From contig NZ_JANUGP010000050.1 of assembly GCF_024753135.1 (NCBI RefSeq), positions 1 through 32,771 of the forward strand: DNA of 32,771 bases, written 5' to 3'. Positions 8,661-20,600 of the stretch are shown here, in pieces (within the stretch, counting starts at the first letter, position 1; every line of letters starts with the position of its first letter). A model generated the notes under the pieces. It had not been told where the DNA came from and did no database searches. It was given only the letters and a program-made list of their open reading frames with translations. The position numbers and the translations under genes are program-made. The stretch is from Streptomyces pyxinicus. GTDB taxonomy: Bacteria > Actinomycetota > Actinomycetes > Streptomycetales > Streptomycetaceae.

Positions 8661-11600
8661 ATGAGCGTCGAGATGCCCCCCGAGCTGGCCTGGGTGGCCC
8701 GGCTCGCGGTCGGACAGGCCTGGCCCAAGGGCGACGAGGACAACCTGCACGCCCTCGGCCAGGCGTGGCAGGAGGCCGCGCAGGAACTCAAGGGCATCAG
8801 CGGGCAGATCGGCGCGTCCGGCAACGGGGTCCTGGAGAGCGTGGGCGGCCAGGTCGCGGACGAGTTCCGGTCCTTCGTCACACAACTGGAGTCCAGCCTG
8901 CCGGAGATGGCGGAATCCGCGGGCCAGCTGGGCAAGCTCGGCAAGCACACCGCCGTCCAGGTCGAGTACTCCAAGTACATGATCCTCGGGCAGCTCATCC
9001 TGCTGGCCGCGCAGATCGCGGAGTGGGCGTTCTTCGCGCCCGAGGTCATCCCGGCCGCCGTCACCGCGGCCCGCGTCGCCGTGAAGATGATCCTGCGCCG
9101 CCTGCTCATCTCCGTCGCGACCGGTGTCGCCCTCAACGTCGGTCTCGACGTCGCCGTCCAGACCATCCAGATCCTCAAGGGCGACCGCACCGAGTGGTCC
9201 ACGGACAACACCGTCTCCGCCGTGGTGTCGGGCGCCATCGGCGGCGCCATGGGCGGCCTCTTCTTCGGCGCGGGCGGTGTCATCGCACCGAGGTTCGCGC
9301 ACTCCCTGTTCGGCAAGGGCGTCCTCGGCGCGGCCACCGGCCTCGGCACCGCCGGGATCATGTACGGCATCTACCACAGCGGCGCGGACGAGTTCGGCTC
9401 GTCCATCAGCGCGGGCGCCCTGGGCGCGCTGGGCGGCGGCGGCAAGCGGCGCTTCGGCGGCACCGGGGACACGGTCAAGGTGGACCCCGTCCATGTGAAC
9501 CTGCCCGACGCGCTGAAGATCGACCTGCCGGGACTGCTGTCGGCCGAGAAGGCGGAGCTGTCCGACACAGTCACGTTCCCGGGGGCGGCGAAGGACACCG
9601 CGACGACGGGCACGAACGGGGTGAGCGGCACCGGGCACCCGCATTCGGCCGGGCACGAGAGCCGTTCCGGGACCGCGTCCGGGGTGGGCCGCCACACCAG
9701 TGAGGTGAGCGACGGCGCGGTCCGGGAGGGGGGTTCCGGCGCCGGGCGGGAGACTGCCGACGGTACGTCCACGTCCACGTCCGGCACCGGTGCCGCCCGC
9801 CACGACGAGGGACTGCCCGGGTTCGCGACCACCCTCACCCCGGCGCAGGGCGGCACGACGTCCACCGCCACCGGTCCGGCCGCGACCCGCACCGGGACGG
9901 CGGTCACCGCGCCGACACGGAGCACCGCCGGTGGTGGTATGGGGCCCGGCACCACGGCGGCGAACGTGAGCCGCCCCGCCACGACCGCCGGCGGTTCCGC
10001 CGGCACCGCACCCGGGACCGGGCGCCCGTCCACGGTGAGCGCGGGCGCGGAACGCGGTGTCGACACCGGCGCCCGTGCCGGCACCGCGGCGCCCAAGGCA
10101 TCGGTCCGTACCGAGACCGGGCCCTCGGCCGCCAAGACGACGGAGTCCACCGCGGGCTCCCCGAAGACCGGGACCAGCACCGGGGCCGCGCCGCGCGGCA
10201 CGAGCACCGCCACGGCGACAGCGACAGCGACCGGCCCCGAGAGCATCGGCACGGAGTCCACCACCGCCCCCGGCCGGGACGCACCCCCGCCGGACGCGAC
10301 GGCGAGCACCTCGGCGCAGGCCGGGCCGGACACCGCGCCCCCGACCAGGACCGCGTCCCCTGATCCCGGCCCCACCCCGCCCCCCACCGGACCGGACCCA
10401 GCACCCCGCATGCAGCTGGACCGTACGCCGCGCTTCGTCGTCCGCTCCGCCTTCGAGGCCCGGCGATTCACCTACCGGGGCGAGCAAGTCACCGACCTGA
10501 CCGTGCGGGTGGCGTTCCGCGACGGCGGCCGGGGACACGGCAACGACACCGACGCCGTGTGGAACCGGATGTCCGACGGTGTCAGGCAGTTCCTCAACGA
10601 CCCCGGCTACCGCCTCCCCGGCGGTGACCGCCTGCACGTCACCGTGTTGCGCGCCCGCCCCGGCGAGGAGCCGCACCTGACGGTCGACCTGGTCGGCCGG
10701 GACCGGGCCATGGACCAGCGGTCGTGGTGGCCGGACGCGGAACCCGTCGACTTCGCGCACGAGATCGGCCACCAGATCGGCCTGCGCGACGAGTACCGCG
10801 ACGAGACCACCCCGCACCGCCCGGCCGTCGAGGGCAGCCTGCAAGGCAACTACCGGGCCGCCGCGCCCGAGGGCCTGCGGCAGGCCGGACTGCGCGACCG
10901 CCATCTGCGGCTGATCGGCACCCTGGTCGGCGACCTCGGCGAGGGGACCGGTACCGGGCGCGCCGAGGGCCCGATGCCGGATGGGCCGCTTCCGCACGAC
11001 GAGGAGTGGGCCCGGGCCTGGCAGGGCGCCGAGCGCCACGACCGCCGCCACACCTGGGTGGACCCGGTCTCCGACCCCCTGGGCAGGAGCCGCGGTCTCC
11101 GCCCCGTCGCGGACGGTGGACGGACCGCCACGGCGGTGGCACCGCGGACGTACCGTTCCCAGCAGGAGAAGGTCCACCAGCCCGACAACTCCCTCATCAT
11201 GCAGCCCGGTTACGCGTCCGGCGACCAGTTCGGCATCCTCGCGACACTGCTCAGCGAGCGCGAGGCACATGTCCTCATCGCACGCGGTCCCGGCCCCGGC
11301 TCCCCCGGACACGACCCGGTGCTGGACAAGTCCGAGGCCATCAGGGCCTTCTACCGGGAAAGCGGCATCCATCCGAACCGCATCTGGATGCTGGACGTCC
11401 CCAGCCTGGAAAAGCACCATGTCTGGCCTCTGCTGAACCAGGAGGCCCACCGGATCGCCGTGGAGCACTGGAGGATCGACAAGGACTTTGAAGAGATGCA
11501 CGAGATAAAGGAGTTGTGGGGCGTCACCAGCGGCACCGACTACGTCGCCGAGAACTTCTCCGAGTCGATGCGGTCGAGCATCCGCGACGCGTGGCAGCTG

Positions 11601-14600
11601 GACGACCTCCACGACACGGAGATCACCGAGTGGCTTGCCGGCCGGGGTGTGCGAATCCCCGAGGACAAGACGAAGTCCGTCCTGGTGCTGTGGTCGCGCT
11701 TCACCGGCAAGGCCATGCAATGGTCGGACCTGCGGGGCCGGATGGAGCACGACACCAGCTTCGAGGGCACGCGCCAACTCCTGCGGAACCTGGCGGGCGA
11801 CTACAAGGCGGTGATCATCACCGGAGACCCGCATCCCGACCCGGCCAAGGCCGGCAAGTGGGACGAGCTGGTCCGGGAGATGCGTGCCGAACTCGGCAAC
11901 GAGAACATCCACCAGCTCACCGGCTTCTGGCGGGGCGACACCGGCGGGCTGGCCCCCTGGGGCGGCGATACCCGCACCGGCCAGTTCCGGCTGTACGACC
12001 ATCTGCACCGGCAGCACGGCGTGCAGCACGTCGGCTTCCGCTCCGGGAACCTGGAGGCCGTCGCCCTGATCGGCCACCCGGTCCGCTACCTGGAGGAGGG
12101 GGACGCGACCGGGGCACGGCGCATGGAAGCGTGGCACGAGAGCTTTGGCGGACGGACCCGCAAGGGCGGCCTGCCTCCCGGGTACGAGCGCACCGTCGTC
12201 ACGGATCCGCCGACCGCCTCGGGGAGATATTCCAAGCCATTCCAGGACAAGCCCGAGTTGGTGGGCACGTACCAGCCGCCGGACCCGACCTCGCCGTACC
12301 GCAAGCCCGTCCAGGCGTATGCCAAGGAGCGCGGCTTCGCCTACACGGACCTGGAGCGCATCCGCGCCGACCTGGATCTCACGGGGCACCGCCAGGGGCA
12401 GCCGGAGTTCGACGCCGACCGGCTGCGGGCGGTGCGGCGCAAGTACCGCCAAGTGGCCGATGCGATACGGCTGCACCCGGAGCGCAACCGGCTCGCCGGG
12501 GCCGACGTCGACGCGTACCTGGCGTACTTCGACCAGTTCCTGAACCAGGATCCGGTGAACTATCCCGGCGGCCCCGTCGCCATGTACGCCCATTTCGTCG
12601 ACGTGTACCTGCCGCACCTCCAGAACGTCTGGCATACGCGCCGCACCATCGAGTACAACGCCTGGGCCGAATACGCCCAATGGCAGGCCGCGCAGCAGCC
12701 GCAGGGCGGCGACGAGGTCATGCCGCGCGCCCCGCTGGCGGACGGTGCTGGCTCGCAGTCGGACGACGGCACCGCTCAGCCGCAACCGCCGTCCACGGGC
12801 GTGACGGAGGCCGAGGCGAGTTCGCGTTACGGCATGCCGAGCGCCAACTACCGCAAGTTCCAGCAGGTCGCGGCCGGTCACAACCTCAGGATCGACGTCC
12901 GGCCGACCAACCCGACGGCGGTCCGGTGGCTCGAAGAGGGCAAGCTGCCGAAGCCCAAGGACATCAAGGCCAAATCGATCAACGACCTGGACGTCCTGCT
13001 GGGCGCCAAGGCCGAACACCGGGGTCTGATCGGGTACTTCCGGCCGGTGCTGCCCGACCGCGGGAACCTCGACGAGTCGGCCTGGAGCCGGCTGGGGTCC
13101 CGGTACGACCAGCGCACGGAGGAGTTCGAGACGCTGGCGCCGGTCATGGCCCGGCTCCGGGCCGAGGACCGGTTCAAGGTCGAGGACGGTCTGGTGTTCG
13201 GCCGGGACGGTCAGGGGGAGTGGAGGGAGATCACCGGCGACCACGACGTGTTCGACATCAGCACGCCGGGCGGCACGCGGCTGAAGGGCGACCGGTACAC
13301 GGAGGTCGTGCAGCACATGATGGCCAACGACATGGCCGTCATGCACGGGGCGCACATGGACTGGGAGCCGTCCACGCCTTTCAGCAAGGGCATCTTCAGC
13401 AAGATCGTGGAGTCGCACCAGGAGGGCGGCGAGCCCCTGCTGCGTTTCCGCCCCGACATCAACGACGTCGAACTCGTGCACGCGCTACCGGAGTTCCGGT
13501 TCACCGGACCGAAGCCGGAAGCAAGCCGGACCGACCCGGAACCGACAGTCGCCGAACCGGAGCAGAAGCTCGCCGAGCCCGAGCAGAGTCCCGCCGAACC
13601 GGAACCTCGGCCCGTCGAGCCCGAACCCGAACCTCGGCCCGTCGAACCCGAACCCGAACCTCGACCCGTCGAACCCGAGCCGGAACCCCGGGCCGTCGAA
13701 CCCGAGCCGACGACCGACCCGGTGGCACCGCCCCGCGCCGACTCCCCCGTCCTCCCGCCGCACGAGGCCGAGACGTCGAGCCCCGTACCGCCCGGCGAGC
13801 CCGAGCTGCCGGTCCCGGAGCCGGCGGCCGCTCCCGCCGACATCCTCAAGGACGCCGTCGCCGAGCCCGCCCCGCTGGCGGCGGAACCCGAGGCCGCCCC
13901 CGAGCCCCCGCGACCACCGGGCGACGACGCCCACCCCACCGACGACCCCGCCCCCCACGATCCCGTCGACCACGCCGCGCCCGCCCGCGAACCCTCCCCC
14001 GAACCACCCGTGGGCCCGCCCGCCCAGTTGCGCGGCAGGCACCAGCAGTCGCTCGCGGGGATCAGGATCACCGGCGCCCCCGGCCCCGACGCCCTGCGTG
14101 AACGCGTGCTCCAGACGCTGCCCCCCGCGCACCGCGCCGACCGCCAGGTCGTGCAGAGACTCGACGCGGAGTTCGACCCGGCCGCCTTCCGGGCCAGGCA
14201 CGACCAGATGGTCAACGGTGGCTGGCGCTTCCGGCTCCTGGTGGGCGGCGCCCCGCACGACGTGGTGCTGACCGCCCGGCCGGACGCATGGCACCTGGCA
14301 TCGGAGCGCACACCGGACGAGGAGAAGGACGGAACGGGGTTCGAGCGGTCCGCCGAGGCCAGGCAGGAGGCCGAGCCGAAGAAGACCTCCCTCACCACGT
14401 CCGACGCGGGCCTCGACCTGTCCCCCACCGTGATCCGCCCGGTCGCGGGCCACGACGACCGGCTGACCGTGGTGACGCCCTCCGTCAAGGCGGGCGGCGC
14501 CACCCACGCGACCGACACCTCCGTGCAGTCCGCCTCCGAGACCGGTACGAAGAGCACGCTCACCGGCCCCACCGACCCCTACGTCTCCCGCTTCCACTAC

Positions 14601-17600
14601 GAAACGGACGTCATCGGCCCCGACGGTGAACCGCTGTCCCGCCCGGACGGCGAACCGATCACCGCCGAGGTGACGGCCGAAATCACCCGCCCGGAGACGG
14701 ACGCGGCGGACGGGACGGATGGGCCGGCCGCCCGCTGGCAGGGCTGGGAGAGCGACCGCCCCACCCGGGCGGAGGGCCGGCCGCTCGACGTCACCGGGCT
14801 GAGCGCGCTGCACGAGGACGTCTTCCGCCGTCTTCCGCGCGAGCGGCGCCCCGACGGCACCGCGCACCACGACATCCTCGCGTTCCTGTCCCCGCAGACC
14901 GTGATCGACGGCTTCGAGCACGCCGCCGGCTGGGGCCTGACCTCCAAGCGGCTGGACCTCTCCGACGGCGGCCACGCCTGGCTCCGCCTCACCCTGGAGC
15001 CGGGGACGTCCGACCACCAGGGCACGGTCTCCGACAAGGACACCTTCACCAGCAAGAAGACCGGCGAGCACGCCGTGGACCGTACCGACACCTCCGCCTG
15101 GGGCCTCGGCCTCAACGCGGGCGGCGCCCGGCGGGTGTGGCAGAGCGGCACCACCGGGGAGTCGACCTGGCTGACGGTCACCGGCGGCTACTCCTACGCG
15201 CACAGCCAGGCGCACCTGGAGAAGGGCAAGCAGACCTTCGCGCTGGAGCACAGCCTGGAGCACACGGGCCCGGCCGACCTGGTCACCACGGCGGTGCGGT
15301 TCCGGGTCGAGGTGCTGCGCGAGCGTCTGTCGCCCGGCGCGGACGGCCTGCACGCGGTCCGCCCGGTACCCGACCCCGGGCCCGCGCCGGACGAGGCCCC
15401 GCGCGACGTGGAGAACCCGCCCGCCGATCGGCCGGGCGAGGTCGTCCGCGTCCGCCCCCGCCCGGCCACGGGCGCCGCCCCCGGCACCCGTCCGGTACCG
15501 GGGAACCTGCGCGCGCCGCTGACCGCGCGGCGTACCGCCTTCGTCGACGTCCCCGGTTCCTCGGAACTGGAACAGCACATCAGCGACCGGCTACGGGAAC
15601 TGGCCCCCGGCATCCTGCCACCGCCCGAGGGTTCGGCGGGCCGCGTCACCCCGCAGGCCATGGAGAACCAGCGCCTGCTGCGCGAACGCCTGTCCCGCTC
15701 CGGGCTGCGCGCCGACGGCGGACGGTTGCTGGACGGTACCTTCCGGATCACCCTGGACGCCTCGCATCTGCCGGGGCTGCCCGGCCGCACGTACGAGGTC
15801 GTGATCGGGGCCGACACCGGGGCGGGCCGCCACGACGGGGCGGTGGCGACGACGGCGAAGGACACGGTGGCCCGCGGTCACGCCGCCGACAAGGGCGTGA
15901 CCCGGGGCGGCAAGCACACCCTCGCGGTCGACGGCAACGTGCGCAGGGCGCTCAACCCGAGTGACAGCGTACGGGCGTTCGGGCTCGGCGGCGTCCAAGG
16001 CTCGTACGCCCCGTCCCGGGGGACCGTCGCGTCCAGCGAGACACAGGCCCGGCGCGTGTTCCAGCACAAGGGACCGGCCGACGCGTTCAGTTACCCGGTG
16101 ACGTACCGCGTCCTGGTCGGCCCGCACCGGGCGGGCGACCCGCCGGCCACCCTGGCCGACGGACGGCATGCCCCGGGGCGCGGCGCCCACCAGGTGACCC
16201 CGGTGGTCCCCGCGGACGGCGGGCGGCTGCGTGTCGAGGTACGGCGGCCGGAGGTCTCCGCCTCGGCGCCCCGCTACCTGCGGCCCGCCCGGCTGCCGCA
16301 GTTGCACGCCGTCACGCACGTCGCCGACGAGGCCGGGTTCCGGAAGCAGGCGCGGGCCGCGCTGGAACAGGCGTACACGTCCCGTGAGCCCGACGGGCAG
16401 CCGCGCGTCCCCGAACTCGGCGAGGCGCTGGACGCGTTGGCCGGCCACGCCCAGTTGCCCGGGCTGGTCTCGGCGTCGCACTCCGGCTGGACCAACACGC
16501 TCGACCGGCACGTCGGCGAGGGCCGCGCCCCCGACACCGTCGGCCTGTCGGTGCGCACCCGGCTGCTCGACCTGACCTACCAGGAGACACTGTCCGGTGA
16601 CGGCACGCTCGACCTGGAGCTGAAGGCGAGCGGCGGCACCACTGTGACCGACCAGTCGTCGTTGTCCGGCAAGGGGGGCCTCGGACCGGACTTCGGCCGT
16701 TTCCCCGAGACCCCGGCTGGGCAACTGACCACCGGCTACCAACTGCGCGGCGGCGGCAGGGTCAAGGGCGGCGGCCAGCGGGACGGCACCGACACGTTCC
16801 GGCAGCAGACCGGCACCACGCGCAAGGTGAGCCACACCGGCACCTGGCACGTCTACCGGGCCAGGGCCGAGGTGAGCGTCGCCGGACGAATCACCGACGC
16901 GTCCGGGAAGCCGCACGTCGGCCGCCGGGTCCGCCACGACCACGACCTGTTCGTCCTGCTGTCCGACGAGGACGTGACCCGGCTGAACACCGGGGCGCCG
17001 GCGCCGTCCGCCACGCCGCCGGAGCTTCGGGCCACCCTGCTGGACCAGGGCGTCTCGGGCGGGGTCCTAGTGGACCTCCCCGACACCGACGCCGTCCTGC
17101 GGGAGATCGACCGGCAGTTGCGCGGGACCGACGACGAGACCGTCCCGGTCGCGGCGCTGCCCTTCGCCGACACCTACTCGCCGGACAGTCTCGCCGCCCG
17201 TTACGACGAACTCGTCGGGGCCGGCATCCTGGACCGGCACGTCGAGGTCACGCGCGCCGGACGTGTCGTCACCGAGGTGCTGGTGCGCGCCGTCACCGAC
17301 GGCTGGCGCGACGACGGCAGCCGCTCCGACCGGCCCCTGACCCGTGACGTGAGCACCGCCCACACGGTCAAGGGCAAGGCCGCGGGCAAGTGGTCGCTCG
17401 GAGTCGAAGGCAGCCTGCGGGCTTCCGTGCGGCCCCCGGTGAACCACCTGAACTCGGCCTCCCTCGCCCCCGCCGCCTCCGTCGAGGGCGGCCGGGGCAG
17501 CAGCGCCGAGTCCGGCGCGACGACCACTGTCGGCCACAAGACGTCCGGGTTCGGCGACACGAACGCCCGGTTCACCACCCGTATGCGGTTCGAGGTGACC

Positions 17601-20600
17601 GTCACCCGACGCACCGAGACCGGCCGCTTCGTACGTCTGGCGAAGGACCCGGAGCCGGTCGGGCCGTACGAGGCCACCGCCTGGGTGCCCACGTCCCTCG
17701 CCGAGAGCGCCACCGCGCCGCCGTACCCGCGTGTGCCCGACGACACCGCCCGCCGAGCCCCGTCGGCCCTCCACCCCTTCGGCATCGAAGTCGCCCGGAC
17801 GGCCGGCCGCGGGAACGCCGCGCACGCCGCCTGGCAGCGGACCCTGCGCGGGGCGCACGACCTGATCGGCTTCGACAACACCAAGGCGCTGCACGACACC
17901 GCGGTCCAGATCCAGGCGACCCCGCGGCCCTGGGGAGACGGGCTGCTCGGGCAGACCGGCGCGTACTACTCCTGGGCGCTGTCGCAGGGAACCGGTCTGG
18001 CCCGGTGGGCGGCGCGGTCGGCCCTGCCCGAGCACTTGACGGGCACAGTGAACCGCTTCATCGAGACCTTCGCGGCCGATCCCCGGCTCGGCCGCGAGCA
18101 TGATCTGAGCAAGGAGCAACGCCTCACGCCGGAACAGCAGTTCGCGATCCGGCAGACGTTCTCCGGGCAGTCGCTGGCCGCCCTGGTCCACCGACTCGGC
18201 GACCCGGACAGCGTGTACCGGGTGCCGGGCACCTCGGTGGCCCTGTCGATGGAGGCCATCGGGCCCGCCGAGGAACTGGGCCGTCGTGACGCGGCCGACG
18301 ACGAACTCTCCGTCGCCGTCAAGGACGAGTCCGGCACCACCGCCACGAACGCGTACAACTGGAGCGTCTCGCCCGTGGACTTCGCCGTCCTCACCGAGGA
18401 CCCGGTCGTCACCGTGCCCCTCGTCACCGGGCGCGTGGCCCGCGACCAGAGCCACGACTCCGGCCGCCCGGTCAGCCGTACGCCCGGCACCCCGGGCAGG
18501 CCCACCCCCGACCCGGCGCTCCCGCACGGCAGGACCGCCACGGAACCCGGCAAGGCCAAGGTCACCGGTCCGGCCGTCCTGATGCGGCAGCCGGTCAGGA
18601 TCACGGTGCGCGGCCACGACGACGCGGGCCCCTACGGCGACCGCCACACCCTCACCGGCCATGTCTTCCACTGGTCCACGCCGGCCGAGCCCACCGCGCC
18701 GTCCGTCCACGAGACGGCCCGCGGACCGGTCCGGGCACCCGCGGCGGCCCCCGGCTCCCACCAGCATGCGAGCGGCTCCTCCCCGGACGAGGTCGCTCCT
18801 CGCGCGCCCCGCAGCGGCCCGCTTTCGGCGGCGGAGCGCCCGGAGACGAGGCCGGCGGCCGAAGTGACGTTCGCCGACGAGGACGCGACCACGCCCGGCC
18901 CCGGGCAGTCCGCCCCCGTCGACGCCCTGGCCGCCGAGGTGGCACGGGACGCGGTCCGGCGTTCCGCCGCGGGGCTCGGGCTGCCGGAGGTGCTGGTCAC
19001 CGGGTACGGCACCGCGTCCGTGGCGGGCCGGCCGCACTTCGGCAGGGCGGTCCAGGTCGGCGCCGCGCGCGCCGAGGCCGTGCGCGAGGACTTCGCCCGG
19101 CGCCTCGACGCCCACCTGCGGGAGCTGGGCTCGGCACTCACGTCCGACGCGTTCACGCTCACGGCCGAGTCCCGCGGCCACGACCTGCCGCACGGCACGG
19201 ACCCCGCGCAGGACACGCCGGAGGCCCGGCGGCGTGCCCTCATCACCGTCTCCCCGCACCCGGACACCCCGGTCACCGCCGGACACGCGCCCGTACGCCC
19301 ACACCAGTGGCGGACGCGGCGCGAGCAAGCGGTCTGGGCCGTGCTGCGGACCGAGCGCTACGACCCCGCGCTCGACCCGGCAACAGGCCGTCCCGGACCC
19401 GGGCTGCTCTCCGGACGGGACGTCGTGGTGCGGGCCGCCGTCGCCCGGATCCAGGCGGACGACGGCCGCTGGGTCCGCAACCTGTCCCTGCACCTTCCGG
19501 TGCGCCTGGGCGCCGGGTTCGGTCCCGGCGACCTGGGCGCCTACCGCGAACACCTCCAGTCGTTGCTCGACACACACGTCAACGACGGCCGGGCGCTGCC
19601 CGGTTCGGGCGACCAACTGCACATCGACGTGGAACTGGAGCCCCGCCCGGACCACCCGGAGGCCGTCGAGATCAGCCGGAGCGACCAACCCGCCGACGCG
19701 TGGGACCAGTTCACCTTCCCGCTGGGCACCCACGAGGGCGTACGGGACGACGCCCGCGCGCTGCACGAGCTGCTGCACTACGCCGGCCTGCCCGACCGCT
19801 ACCACGACGCCACGACGCTCTTCCGCCGTCTCGAACGGCAGACCGACCGGGCCGGCGTCATGGCGACCGTCGACTCCATCGACGTACCCGACGCGTACCT
19901 GCGGGCCATCGCCGAGGTCACCGAGTCCGGACCGGTCCTGCGCGACCTGCCGTACACCGGCGACGGGACCCCGGCCGCCGTCGCGCCGGGGCTGACCGGA
20001 ACCGCCGCCCGCGAGCTGCTGCTCTCGGGGGAGCCGGACCCGGTGGCCCCGGCCCGCTCCCCCGCCGCCGCACCCTTCGCCGACCGCACGCCCACCGAAG
20101 TCGCGGAGCTGGTCCGCCAGGCGCGGCACGAGTACACGGCGCTGGACCACGGCCGCAACTGGCGCGGCGCCGGGCGGCCCCGGTTCGACCCCACCGCGTA
20201 CCGGGTCCGAGGGGAGAACGGCGAGACTCGGTCGCACGACGTGCCGTGGGACGACGACGCCTATGTCGTCCTGGCCCGTGCCAAGGGACACCACATCACC
20301 CTGGAGACGCCGGCCGGTGACATCCGGCTGAGCAGTGCCGAGGACTTCGCCGCGCTGCTGGCCGACGATCCGCTCCGGCCTCCGGGGGCCGACATCGTGC
20401 TGGCCCTGCGCGGTTTCCCGGAGGGGCCCGAGGGGCTGCCGGAGGCCGTGTTCCGTGCCACGGGAAGCCGCGTCTGGACGCCGTCGGGCGGCACCGTCGA
20501 GCTGAAGAAGGCCTGGGTCGACCACGCGACGGTGGAACGGCTGGAGCTGTCCGGGCCCGACCCGCGCTGGGCTCCGACCACGTCGGAGGAGGGCCCTGAC

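Noticed and set aside
8187..13481. 1764-codon minus-strand frame opposite the giant toxin gene
   Set aside because: Low-complexity, no recognisable domain. A mirror of third-position GC in the true plus-strand gene.
13605..13712. 27-bp tandem repeats as a possible CRISPR-like or regulatory array
   Set aside because: No unique spacers between units and they stay in frame as a Pro/Glu linker.
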